Below are positions 7,719-15,028 of a stretch of 54,152 nt of DNA, piece by piece. The notes beneath the pieces are model-generated. The model was not told where the DNA came from. It saw nothing but the letters and a program-made list of their open reading frames with translations, and searched no databases. This DNA comes from Paenibacillus sp. (GTDB lineage: Bacteria; Bacillota; Bacilli; Paenibacillales; YIM-B00363): the NCBI GenBank assembly GCA_031181325.1, contig JAPSKX010000011.1, positions 1-54,152 of the forward strand. The letters run 5' to 3'. The position numbers and the translations under genes were made by a program. Numbering within the stretch: the stretch's first letter is position 1; the number at the start of each line of letters is the position of its first letter.

Positions 7719-8723
7719 ATGAAAGTTGCGATCGTCGGCTGCGGCGGCATGGGGTCGATCCATGCGTCCTGCTACATGAGCATCCCGGACGTCACCGTCG
7801 TCGGGGTGCACGACATCGATCCGGACGCGATGCGCGCGTTGTCGGAGAGGACGGGGGCGACGGCTTACGAGACGTTCGCCGAGCTGCTGGAGCATTCGGG
7901 CTGCGAGGCGGTCAGCGTCGCGACGCCGAGCCATCTGCACAAGACGTTCGCGGTGCAAGCGGCGGAAGCCGGGAAGCATGTCATTAGCGAGAAGCCGATC
8001 GCCCTCGCGCTGGAGGACGCGGAAGAGATGATTCTCTCCTGCGAGCGCAACGGCGTTCGGCTGTTCGTCGGGCACGTGGTGCGGTATTTCCCGGAGTATG
8101 CGCAAGCGAAGTCGAAGGTCGAGTCCGGGGAGCTCGGACGGATCGGCGTCGTTCACGCGAAGCGAGCGGGCGCGCATCCGGGCGACCGCCGCCCATGGTT
8201 CAAGGACGCCGCGCAAAGCGGGGGCGTCGCGCTCGATCTGATGATCCACGACTTGGATTATCTAAGGTGGACGCTAGGGGAGGTTCGCTCCGTATACGGC
8301 CTTCATCGCGTGGAGGACGCCTTGGAATACGCTTCGGCGACGCTCGTCTTCGAAAGCGGCGCCGTCGCGAACGCGGAGGCGTATTGGGGGTATCCGGGAC
8401 CGTTCCATACGGCGTTCGAAATCGCGGGCAGCCGCGGCGTCGTTCGGAACGACAGCCTTAAGTCCGCGTCGCTGCACGTTCGTAAGGCGGCGGTCAAGGC
8501 CGAGAAAGCGACCTTCGTCGAAGTGCCGCAAAGCCCGGGATACCATTCCCCGTACGAGCTGGAGCTGCGCGACTTCGTCGATTGCATCCGCACCGGCCGG
8601 CAGCCCGAGGTAACGGCGCGAGACGCGGTGAAGGCGCTCGAGCTCGCGCTCGCCGTCATGGAGTCGGCGAATACCGGCCGGGCGATCGCGTTCGATCGAA
8701 ACGAGAAGGAGGGATCGAGATGA
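7719..8723 (+). CDS. Gfo/Idh/MocA-family NAD(P)-dependent oxidoreductase 1
   Basis: A 334-residue enzyme. The N-terminal Rossmann fold starts with VAIVGCGGMGSIHASCY (GxGxxG-type nucleotide site), followed by the SVATPSHLHKTFAVQAAEAGKHVISEKPIAL block whose EKP Lys is the family catalytic residue. The middle contains VALDLMIHDLDYLRW, the substrate-binding HDxD/H motif. Family members oxidise or epimerise inositols and sugars. The start at 7719 follows GAGGAGG; the open frame upstream is not used. It overlaps the next oxidoreductase by 4 bases (ATGA), so the two are coupled and may act in sequence on one polyol or keto-sugar. Confidence 0.9.
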   Translation: MKVAIVGCGGMGSIHASCYMSIPDVTVVGVHDIDPDAMRALSERTGATAYETFAELLEHSGCEAVSVATPSHLHKTFAVQAAEAGKHVISEKPIALALEDAEEMILSCERNGVRLFVGHVVRYFPEYAQAKSKVESGELGRIGVVHAKRAGAHPGDRRPWFKDAAQSGGVALDLMIHDLDYLRWTLGEVRSVYGLHRVEDALEYASATLVFESGAVANAEAYWGYPGPFHTAFEIAGSRGVVRNDSLKSASLHVRKAAVKAEKATFVEVPQSPGYHSPYELELRDFVDCIRTGRQPEVTARDAVKALELALAVMESANTGRAIAFDRNEKEGSR

Positions 8724-9709
8724 ATAAGCTGAAGGTCGGCATGATCAGCTTCGCGCACGGTCACGCTTTCTCCTACTTGAACGCGCTGCTCCGCTTGCCG
8801 GACGTCGAGGTCGTCGGGATCGCCGACGAGACGGCGGATCGCGTCGCGAACGTCGCGGAGAAGCACGGGATCGCATACTTCCCGGACTACCGGGAGCTTC
8901 TGGCGAACGACGAGGTAAATGCGGTAATCATCTGTTCGGAAAACGTGCGGCACGCGCAGATGACGATCGATGCGGCGAACGCGGGGAAGCACGTCATCTG
9001 CGAGAAGCCGCTGGGCGTCTCCGTCGCGGAGATGGAACGCATGATCGCCGTCTGCCGGGATAACGGCGTGCGGCTGATGACCGCGTTCCCGTGCCGGTAC
9101 CTCGCTTCCGTCGTCCGCGCGAAGGAAGCGGTGGACCGCGGGGACATCGGGGACATCGTCGCGATCAAGGGGACGAACCGCGGTTCGATGCCCGGCGGCT
9201 GGTTCGTCGATCCGGCGTTGTCCGGCGGCGGCGCGCTGCTCGACCATACCGTTCACGTGATGGATCTCATGAACTGGTTTACGGGCTCGAGCGTGCAGGA
9301 GGTGTATGCGTACGCCAACACCTTGTTCCATGAGGATCTGAAGGTGGACGACGCGGGGATGATTCATGTGAAGTTCGCGAACGGCGCCTTCGGCGTGCTC
9401 GACACGAGCTGGTCGCGTCCGAAGTCGTTCCCGACCTGGGGCGACGTCACGATGGAGATCGTCGGCACGAAGGGCAGCATCTCCGTCGACGCCTTCGCGC
9501 AGAAGAACGAGCTGTACAGCGAATCCACGGGCAAGGGTCATCATCTGTTCTGGGGCGACAACATGGATTATTACATGATCAAGTCGTTCACGGACGCGCT
9601 GCTTCGCGGGGAGCCGGCGCCGATCTCCGGCGAAGACGGTCTCCGCTCGGCCGAGGTCGCGCTCGCCGGGTACGAGTCCGTAAAGCGGGGGCAGCCCGTG
9701 AAGCTGTAA
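8720..9709 (+). CDS. Gfo/Idh/MocA-family NAD(P)-dependent oxidoreductase 2
   Basis: A 329-residue paralogue of the preceding gene. Its Rossmann motif is altered: the N-terminus reads VGMISFAHGHAFSYLNAL, so GxGxxG is replaced by a SFAHGH segment as in a distinct Gfo/Idh/MocA subgroup. The catalytic block HVICEKPLGVSVAEM and the GGALLDHTVHVMDLMNW substrate block are normal. The ATG overlaps the upstream stop (ATGA) behind GAAGGAGGG. Cofactor use may differ from its partner because of the missing glycine motif. A rho-independent terminator follows between this gene and the convergent esterase unit. Confidence 0.88.
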   Translation: MNKLKVGMISFAHGHAFSYLNALLRLPDVEVVGIADETADRVANVAEKHGIAYFPDYRELLANDEVNAVIICSENVRHAQMTIDAANAGKHVICEKPLGVSVAEMERMIAVCRDNGVRLMTAFPCRYLASVVRAKEAVDRGDIGDIVAIKGTNRGSMPGGWFVDPALSGGGALLDHTVHVMDLMNWFTGSSVQEVYAYANTLFHEDLKVDDAGMIHVKFANGAFGVLDTSWSRPKSFPTWGDVTMEIVGTKGSISVDAFAQKNELYSESTGKGHHLFWGDNMDYYMIKSFTDALLRGEPAPISGEDGLRSAEVALAGYESVKRGQPVKL

Positions 9710-9723
9710 CAATATTTGCAGTT

Positions 9724-9758
9724 AAGGGAGGGGGGCCTGCGGCTCCCCTCTTCGTTTT
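9724..9758. terminator. Terminator between convergent units
   Basis: Inverted repeat GAGGGG (9728-9733) / CCCCTC (9745-9750), extended by inner GCC/GGC, is followed by TTCGTTTT on the plus strand and preceded by TTAA on the other side. It separates the oxidoreductase operon from the leftward esterase unit. Confidence 0.65.
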
Positions 9759-9799
9759 CGAAGAGCGATTCGATGACGTCCGGAGTCGAACGCGGGCGA

Positions 9800-10717
9800 T
9801 CAGGAGAACCTCGCGATCAGCTCGTTGTAGAATAGATCCGCGATCAGCTGATGCGCCTCCGCGTTCGGATGCACGGTGCCCTCCGGTCGATGAATGGCGT
9901 CGTTCCCGGCCGTCGCCGCGTACAGATCGACGAGCGGAATGCGCTTGTTACGGCAGGCCGTCCGCACTTCTTCGGCTTTCGTTCGGTTTTGCCCGTCCGC
10001 GTAGTACGTGTTATAGGGAATCGTCGACACGACGATCGCGACGCCCGGCAGCAGCAGCCGCATCGCGTCGATCGCGTCCTCCAGCGGCTCCCGCGGATGC
10101 GCGTCGTTCATGCCGGCGACCCACAAGACGAGATCGGGCCGCCGCGGCGCGACGACGGCGTCGAGGACGCCAGCGATCTTACGGATCGAAGCGCCCGTCA
10201 TGCCGTGCACCTCGACCGGAACGGACAGCATCCGCTGCAGCCTGCGGCCGTATACGCCTTCGGGCCGCGGCGTAACGTTCGCCCCGAACGTAATGGAATC
10301 CCCGATGCACAAGATGCGGCGGACGCCGCGAAGGGCGGCGGGAGCGAAGTCGACGAGCGCATGATCGACGTTGACGCCGTACCCGCTCGATTCCTCGCGC
10401 TTGCGGCCGCTCCTGCGCATCTCGATCGTATGCGGACCCGGCGCCAGTCCGTCGATGCGATAGGTCGCCGCTCCCGGTTCCGGCGCATACAGGTCGAAGT
10501 CGCCGTGCTTGGCGCCGTCCACCCACACTTCTCCGATGCCGCAATCGCCGCCGGCGGCGGCATGAACGATCGCGGCGGCGCACACCCCGCGCCACTTCCA
10601 GGACGCTTCGGCTTCGTCCGATTCACGCATGCTACCAAGACTCGCCGTCTCGAAGAGCCGCGTCTTCCAAGCGCCCGTATAGGTCAGCGCGGCGTCCTCC
10701 ATGTTCAGCCAGGGCAT
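9800..10717 (-). CDS. SGNH/GDSL-type esterase with N-terminal beta-sandwich
   Basis: A 305-residue protein. Residues about 125-305 are an SGNH hydrolase: block I LCIGDSITFG with the nucleophile Ser, a Gly in the GMTGAS block, the GMND block with its Asn (WVAGMNDAH), and the C-terminal DAIHRPEGTVHPNAEAH block carrying the catalytic Asp/His. The first 120 residues look like a small jelly-roll domain as in carbohydrate-esterase family 3-like or acyl-hydrolase proteins. No signal peptide, so it should act in the cytoplasm, probably removing acetyl groups from imported oligosaccharides. GGAGGAG precedes the start. It is the second gene of a two-gene leftward unit, 27 bases after the 119-residue gene. 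Confidence 0.85.
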   Translation of the reverse strand: MPWLNMEDAALTYTGAWKTRLFETASLGSMRESDEAEASWKWRGVCAAAIVHAAAGGDCGIGEVWVDGAKHGDFDLYAPEPGAATYRIDGLAPGPHTIEMRRSGRKREESSGYGVNVDHALVDFAPAALRGVRRILCIGDSITFGANVTPRPEGVYGRRLQRMLSVPVEVHGMTGASIRKIAGVLDAVVAPRRPDLVLWVAGMNDAHPREPLEDAIDAMRLLLPGVAIVVSTIPYNTYYADGQNRTKAEEVRTACRNKRIPLVDLYAATAGNDAIHRPEGTVHPNAEAHQLIADLFYNELIARFS

Positions 10718-10744
10718 ATCCGTTCTCCTCCTCGCCTTCGTCCG

Positions 10745-11104
10745 TTACCGCATCGGTACGACCCATATCGTCCATGAAGCGGCGGCAAGCTCCCCTTCGA
10801 CCTCGATCCTCACATAGCGCGAGACGTCCCGCAATACATACGTCGCGCCGCTCGCTACCTTCGTACGCTTCGCGTCCGGCCCGAGCTCGTCGAAATACGG
10901 CCCGCTCTCGTTCGGCGCGCCTCTGACCGCGATATCGATGCCCGGCGCGTCCCCTACGCCGTCGGCATGAACGTACATGCGGCACTTGGAGTAGCCGTAC
11001 ATGTCCATCGGGTGGCTCGCGGCGGTCGAGGGGGTGGGCAAGTATACATAAGCGGGGGGTGGCGGGGGCATCCCGGCCCACAAGGGCGACAGCTCGTTCG
11101 ACAT
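10745..11104 (-). CDS. Small protein of unknown function upstream of the esterase
   Basis: A 119-residue protein. The N-terminal 35 residues are Pro-rich (AGMPPPPPAYVYLPTPS). The rest reads like a beta-sandwich: KCRMYVHADGVG, IDIAVRGAPNESGPYF, YVLRDVSRYVRIEVEG, SWTIWVV. The start at 11104 follows AAGGAGGAATCGC; a longer reading frame upstream has no ribosome site and is Arg-rich nonsense. The alternating strand pattern resembles small carbohydrate-binding or virion-adaptor-like sandwiches, but I do not recognise the family. It is in the same transcription unit as the SGNH esterase. Confidence 0.6.
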   Translation of the reverse strand: MSNELSPLWAGMPPPPPAYVYLPTPSTAASHPMDMYGYSKCRMYVHADGVGDAPGIDIAVRGAPNESGPYFDELGPDAKRTKVASGATYVLRDVSRYVRIEVEGELAAASWTIWVVPMR

Positions 11105-11242
11105 CGCGATTCCTCCTTCGTCGATTCCATTGTAGAGCGGCGGCAGCGGGGGAGATACGAGACTTTTTTTACTCCGTTGTCCATTTTCTACGACTTGCGG
11201 AGCAAGGGAACGACGCCGACGCGGGAATCTCGTTAATAATAG

Positions 11243-11333
11243 GCAAGAAGCGCAAGAATGGAACATTCGCGCCGCATCGGAGCGCCGCCGCCGCGCGCGA
11301 ATCGATTAATTTAGAGCAAGGATCGCAAGAATG
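11243..11333 (+). promoter_or_regulatory. Twin YesN-type operator candidates upstream of the first transporter operon
   Basis: GCAAGAAGCGCAAGAATG (11243-11260) recurs as GCAAGGATCGCAAGAATG (11316-11333), and each copy is preceded by a similar TTAAT..TAG flank, giving about 28 bases of similarity. The copies are 73 bases apart, seven helical turns, and each contains a 9-base internal repeat of GCAAG. The right copy ends just before the -35 region. Inference: these are binding sites for the AraC-type response regulator encoded in the same operon. Confidence 0.5.
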
Positions 11334-11339
11334 TCCCGT

Positions 11340-11368
11340 ATCGAGCCGAATTCCGCCCCTTATATAAT
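11340..11368 (+). promoter_or_regulatory. Promoter with good -10 and poor -35
   Basis: TATAAT at 11363-11368 is a consensus -10. The hexamer 17 bases upstream (11340-11345, ATCGAG) does not resemble TTGACA, which fits activation by a regulator bound at the adjacent repeat. The start codon of the first binding protein lies 41 bases downstream of the -10 box. Confidence 0.5.
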
Positions 11369-11409
11369 CGACATGTAAGCGAAACCAAAACGTCAAGCGA
11401 GGGGAAACG

Positions 11410-13110
11410 ATGAACATGCAGAAAAAAGGTTGGACGGCGCTTGCGCTAACGACGGCGGCCGTATTAGCGCTCGGCGCCTGCGGCAATTCGGGGGGAGACG
11501 GCGGACAAGCGGCGGAGACGCCGAAGACGTCGGAGCAGCCGAGCGACGGCGGTCAGGCCGCGAAGCCGGCCGGCGTTCCCGAGGGCCCGCTCGGCAAGTA
11601 CGATCCGCCGATCGAGGTGACGACGGTTCGATTCGTCAACGCCAGCTTCAAGTACGACGAGGGCAAGTCGATCGACGACAATATCTGGACCGACATCTTT
11701 ACGAACGAATACGGCATCAACGTGAAAAATATGTGGACGGTCGACGAATCGCAATATCGGCAAAAGCTGAATATTTCGATCGCGTCGGGCGATATTCCGG
11801 ACTTCATGCTTGTGAACAAGGAAGAGCTGATGCGCCTCCGCGAATCGGATCAGCTGGAGGACTTGAGCGGCGTCCTTGACGCGTACGGCAGCGACTACTT
11901 GAAGGAGCTGCTCGACCAAGACAAGGGAGCGGCGCTGCGCGCGGCGACGTTCGACGGCAAGCTGGTCGGCATCCCGCAGATGCAGGTGAACGGCGGCGTC
12001 AGCACGGGCGAGATGATCTACTTGCGCCATGATTGGCTGACGAAGCTGAATCTGCCGGAGCCGAAGACGATCGACGATGTCGCGAAGATCGCGGAAGCGT
12101 TCGCGAAGAACGACCCGGACGGCAACGGCGTCGCCGATACGTACGGCCTCGGCATGAATAAGGATTTATTCCAGACGCACGGCACGGTGAAGGGCTTCTT
12201 GAACGGCTTCGGCGCGTATCCGGACATGTGGCTGAAGGGCTCGGACGGCAAGCTCGTATACGGCTCGATCCAGCAGGAAGCGAAGACGGCGCTGCAGAAG
12301 CTGTCCGAGATGTACGCGAGCGGCGTCATCGACCGCGAATTCGCCGTGAAGGATTGGAACAAGGTCGCGGAGGACATCGCGGCGAACCGGCTCGGCCTCG
12401 CGTACGGAACCGTCTCCGACGGCGGACATATTCACCGCGCGAACCGGGACAATAACCCGAACGCGGAGTGGAAGGTGTATCCGATCGCCTCGCTCGACGG
12501 CAGTCCCGTGCACCCGCAGCTCGCCGATACGGCGAACAACTTCTATGTCGTGAAGAAGGGCGCGAAGCATCCGGAAGCGATGATCAAGCTGGCGAATATT
12601 TACCTTGAGCACTACTACTTGACGAATTACGCGCCGGACCCGAACCCGTTCATCTCCCGCGACGGCGGCATCTTCCCGGGCAAATACCACCCGACGGTCA
12701 TCGATCCGCTGAACGTCAATCTCGACGCCTTCCGGCTCGTGCAGGAAGCGCTCGCTTCGGGCGACGGCAGCCAGCTCGGCTTCCCGGCCAACGTGCACTT
12801 CGATCGCCTGACCAAGTACGCGGCGGGCGATCAGGAGATGTGGTTCTCCAACATGGTATTCGGAGCGGAAGGCTCCTACAGCGTCATCGACTATTACGAT
12901 AAAAACAAGCTCGGCGTATACAGCGAGTTCCAGGGCGCGGCGACGCCGACGATGACGGAGAAGCTGTCGTCCCTGAAGAAATTCCAAGACGAGACGTTCA
13001 CGAAAATCATTATGGGGCAAGCGCCGATCGACGAATTCGACAAGTTCGTCGAGGAGTGGAAGAAGCTCGGCGGCGACAAGATCACCGAAGAAGTCAACGC
13101 AGGTTTGTAA
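11410..13110 (+). CDS. ABC transporter sugar-binding lipoprotein (LplA-like)
   Basis: A 566-residue solute-binding protein of the long Paenibacillus/Bacillus LplA type. The signal peptide ends in the lipobox LGAC (Cys at residue 24), followed by a Gly/Glu/Ser/Pro spacer to about residue 60. The mature part shows SISIASGDIPDFMLVNKEE, DGKLVGIPQM, LRHDWLTKLNLPEPKTIDD and DPDGNGVADTYGLG, typical of oligosaccharide-binding members. It is the first gene of the transporter operon and is separated from the permeases by a strong hairpin, which would let it be made in excess over them. The partner ATPase is not in the window. The exact sugar is unknown. Confidence 0.92.
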   Translation: MNMQKKGWTALALTTAAVLALGACGNSGGDGGQAAETPKTSEQPSDGGQAAKPAGVPEGPLGKYDPPIEVTTVRFVNASFKYDEGKSIDDNIWTDIFTNEYGINVKNMWTVDESQYRQKLNISIASGDIPDFMLVNKEELMRLRESDQLEDLSGVLDAYGSDYLKELLDQDKGAALRAATFDGKLVGIPQMQVNGGVSTGEMIYLRHDWLTKLNLPEPKTIDDVAKIAEAFAKNDPDGNGVADTYGLGMNKDLFQTHGTVKGFLNGFGAYPDMWLKGSDGKLVYGSIQQEAKTALQKLSEMYASGVIDREFAVKDWNKVAEDIAANRLGLAYGTVSDGGHIHRANRDNNPNAEWKVYPIASLDGSPVHPQLADTANNFYVVKKGAKHPEAMIKLANIYLEHYYLTNYAPDPNPFISRDGGIFPGKYHPTVIDPLNVNLDAFRLVQEALASGDGSQLGFPANVHFDRLTKYAAGDQEMWFSNMVFGAEGSYSVIDYYDKNKLGVYSEFQGAATPTMTEKLSSLKKFQDETFTKIIMGQAPIDEFDKFVEEWKKLGGDKITEEVNAGL

Positions 13111-13130
13111 ACGAAACGAGACGTTCTACC

Positions 13131-13156
13131 GAGAAGGCGAAGCGATTCGCCTTCTC
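13131..13156 (+). terminator. Intra-operon hairpin after the first binding-protein gene
   Basis: A perfect 11-bp stem (GAGAAGGCGAA at 13131-13141, TTCGCCTTCTC at 13146-13156) with a 4-base GCGA loop is followed by CTATCCTTTTCCC. Its position between a binding protein and the permeases fits partial termination or 3'-end stabilisation of the binding-protein mRNA. Confidence 0.6.
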
Positions 13157-13182
13157 CTATCCTTTTCCCGGGGGACAACACT

Positions 13183-14079
13183 ATGCTAACGAAATGGCGG
13201 CTGCAGATGCCGCTGCATCTCATGCTCATTCCGGGCCTCGTCGCGATTCTGATCTTCAGTTACATTCCGATGGTCGGGATCGTCATCGCGTTCCAGAAGT
13301 TCATGCCGGTCAAGGGGCTGTTCGGCTCGCAGTGGATCGGGCTCGACAACTTCCGGTATATGACGGAGCTGCCCGGATTCTACCGTATCGTCTGGAACAC
13401 GATCTACATTGCGACGATGAAAATCATCGCGGGTCTCCTCGTCCCGGTAACGATCGCGATATTGCTGAACGAAATTCGCAAGGAATTTTACAAGCGGTCG
13501 ATTCAGACGTTGATTTACTTGCCGTACTTCTTGTCCTGGGTCATCTTAAGCGGCATCTTGATCGACATCTTGTCGCCGAGCAAGGGCATCGTCAATCTGT
13601 TCCTCCAATCGCTCGGCTTCGAAGCGCAGTTCTTCCTCGGCGATAACAAGTGGTTCCCGTACACGTTGGTCGTCTCCAACGAATGGAAGGAATTCGGCTT
13701 CAGCACGATCGTCTATTTGGCGGCGATCGCCGGCATCAATCCGTCGCTGTACGAAGCCGCGATCGTGGACGGGGCGAACCGATGGAAGCAAATATGGCAT
13801 ATTACGCTGCCCGGCATGACGCCGATCATCGTGCTGATGGCGACGCTCAGCATCGGCAGCATCTTGAACGCGGGCTTCGAGCAAGTGTTCAACTTGTACA
13901 GTCCGGTCGTCTACGAGAGCGGCGACATTATCGACACGTTCGTCTATCGGATCGGCCTCGTCGAAGCCCAGTACGGGCTCGCGACGGCGGTGGGACTGTT
14001 GAAGTCGGTCGTCTCGCTCATTTTGATCTCGGTTTCCTATTTCCTGGCGTATCGGTTCGCCAACTACCGCATTTTCTAA
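13183..14079 (+). CDS. ABC sugar transporter permease, LplB-type
   Basis: A 298-residue membrane protein with about six transmembrane segments, beginning MLTKWRLQMPLHLMLIPGLVAILIF. The cytoplasmic EAA loop that docks the ATPase is EAAIVDGANRWKQIWHITLP, close to the family consensus EAAxxDGAxxxxxxxxIxLP. It is the first of two permease subunits (the UgpA/LplB half). It follows the binding-protein gene after 72 bases and is 13 bases before the second permease. Confidence 0.93.
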   Translation: MLTKWRLQMPLHLMLIPGLVAILIFSYIPMVGIVIAFQKFMPVKGLFGSQWIGLDNFRYMTELPGFYRIVWNTIYIATMKIIAGLLVPVTIAILLNEIRKEFYKRSIQTLIYLPYFLSWVILSGILIDILSPSKGIVNLFLQSLGFEAQFFLGDNKWFPYTLVVSNEWKEFGFSTIVYLAAIAGINPSLYEAAIVDGANRWKQIWHITLPGMTPIIVLMATLSIGSILNAGFEQVFNLYSPVVYESGDIIDTFVYRIGLVEAQYGLATAVGLLKSVVSLILISVSYFLAYRFANYRIF

Positions 14080-14092
14080 GGGGGGCTATTCC

Positions 14093-14977
14093 ATGCTCGG
14101 ACGCGCGTCATGGTCCATGCGACTGTTCCAAATATTCAACTACAGCTTCCTTACGGTGTTGGCCGTTCTGTGCGTTCTGCCGTTGATTCATCTGTTCGCC
14201 ATCTCGTTAAGCTCCAACAGCGCGGCCACGGCGGGGCAAGTGTTTCTGTGGCCGGTCGACTTCACGACGAAATCGTACGAGTTCGTGCTCTCGGAGTCGG
14301 CGTTCATGAAGGCGATGGGCGTGACGCTGCTGCGCGTGCTGCTCGGCGTCGGCATCAACATGGCGCTCACGATTCTCGTGGCGTATCCGCTGTCGAAGGA
14401 CGCGTCCGCGCTGAAGGGAAGAACGGTGTACGTATGGATCTTCGTGTTCACGATGCTGTTCAGCGGCGGCATCATCCCGATGTACATGACGATGCGTCTG
14501 CTCGGGCTGCTCGACACGGTGTGGGTGCTCGTCCTGCACGCCGCGGTGCCGGTATTCAACGTCGTCATCCTGCTGAACTTCTTCCGCAATCTGCCGAAGG
14601 AGCTGGAGGAGGCGGCCTTGATCGACGGCGCGGGCCATTGGCGGATCATGTGGAGCATCTTCGTTCCGCTGTCGGCCGCTTCGATCGCTACGGTGACGCT
14701 GTTCGCGATCGTCATGCATTGGAACTCTTGGTTCGACGGCATTCTGTTCATGAACTCGCCGGACAATTACCCGCTCCAGAGTTATTTGTACACCGTCGTC
14801 GTGGGCATGCAGGCGATCATTAACAGCTCGACGGATATGGATTTGCTGGCGATGGTGTCGGATCGGACCGCGAAGGCGGCGCAGCTGTTCGTCGGCGCGT
14901 TGCCGGTATTGCTGGTGTACCCGTTTCTGCAGCGACATTTCACCAAAGGGATTGTCCTCGGGAGCGTGAAGGAGTAG
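14093..14977 (+). CDS. ABC sugar transporter permease, LplC/YtcP-type
   Basis: A 294-residue membrane protein of the CarB-type second permease half (UgpE/LplC/YtcP). Seen are the N-terminal LCVLPLIHLFAISLSS segment, the SGGIIPMYMTMRLLGLLDT loop common to YtcP relatives, and the EAA loop EEAALIDGAGHWRIMWSIFVP. It ends in PFLQRHFTKGIVLGSVKE, the usual LplC C-terminus. AAGGGGGG precedes the ATG. It completes the import channel with the preceding permease. Confidence 0.93.
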   Translation: MLGRASWSMRLFQIFNYSFLTVLAVLCVLPLIHLFAISLSSNSAATAGQVFLWPVDFTTKSYEFVLSESAFMKAMGVTLLRVLLGVGINMALTILVAYPLSKDASALKGRTVYVWIFVFTMLFSGGIIPMYMTMRLLGLLDTVWVLVLHAAVPVFNVVILLNFFRNLPKELEEAALIDGAGHWRIMWSIFVPLSAASIATVTLFAIVMHWNSWFDGILFMNSPDNYPLQSYLYTVVVGMQAIINSSTDMDLLAMVSDRTAKAAQLFVGALPVLLVYPFLQRHFTKGIVLGSVKE

Positions 14978-15028
14978 CATGACAGATAGAGAGTAAGCGC
15001 GCATCTTTCGCGGCTAAGGAGCATGGCC

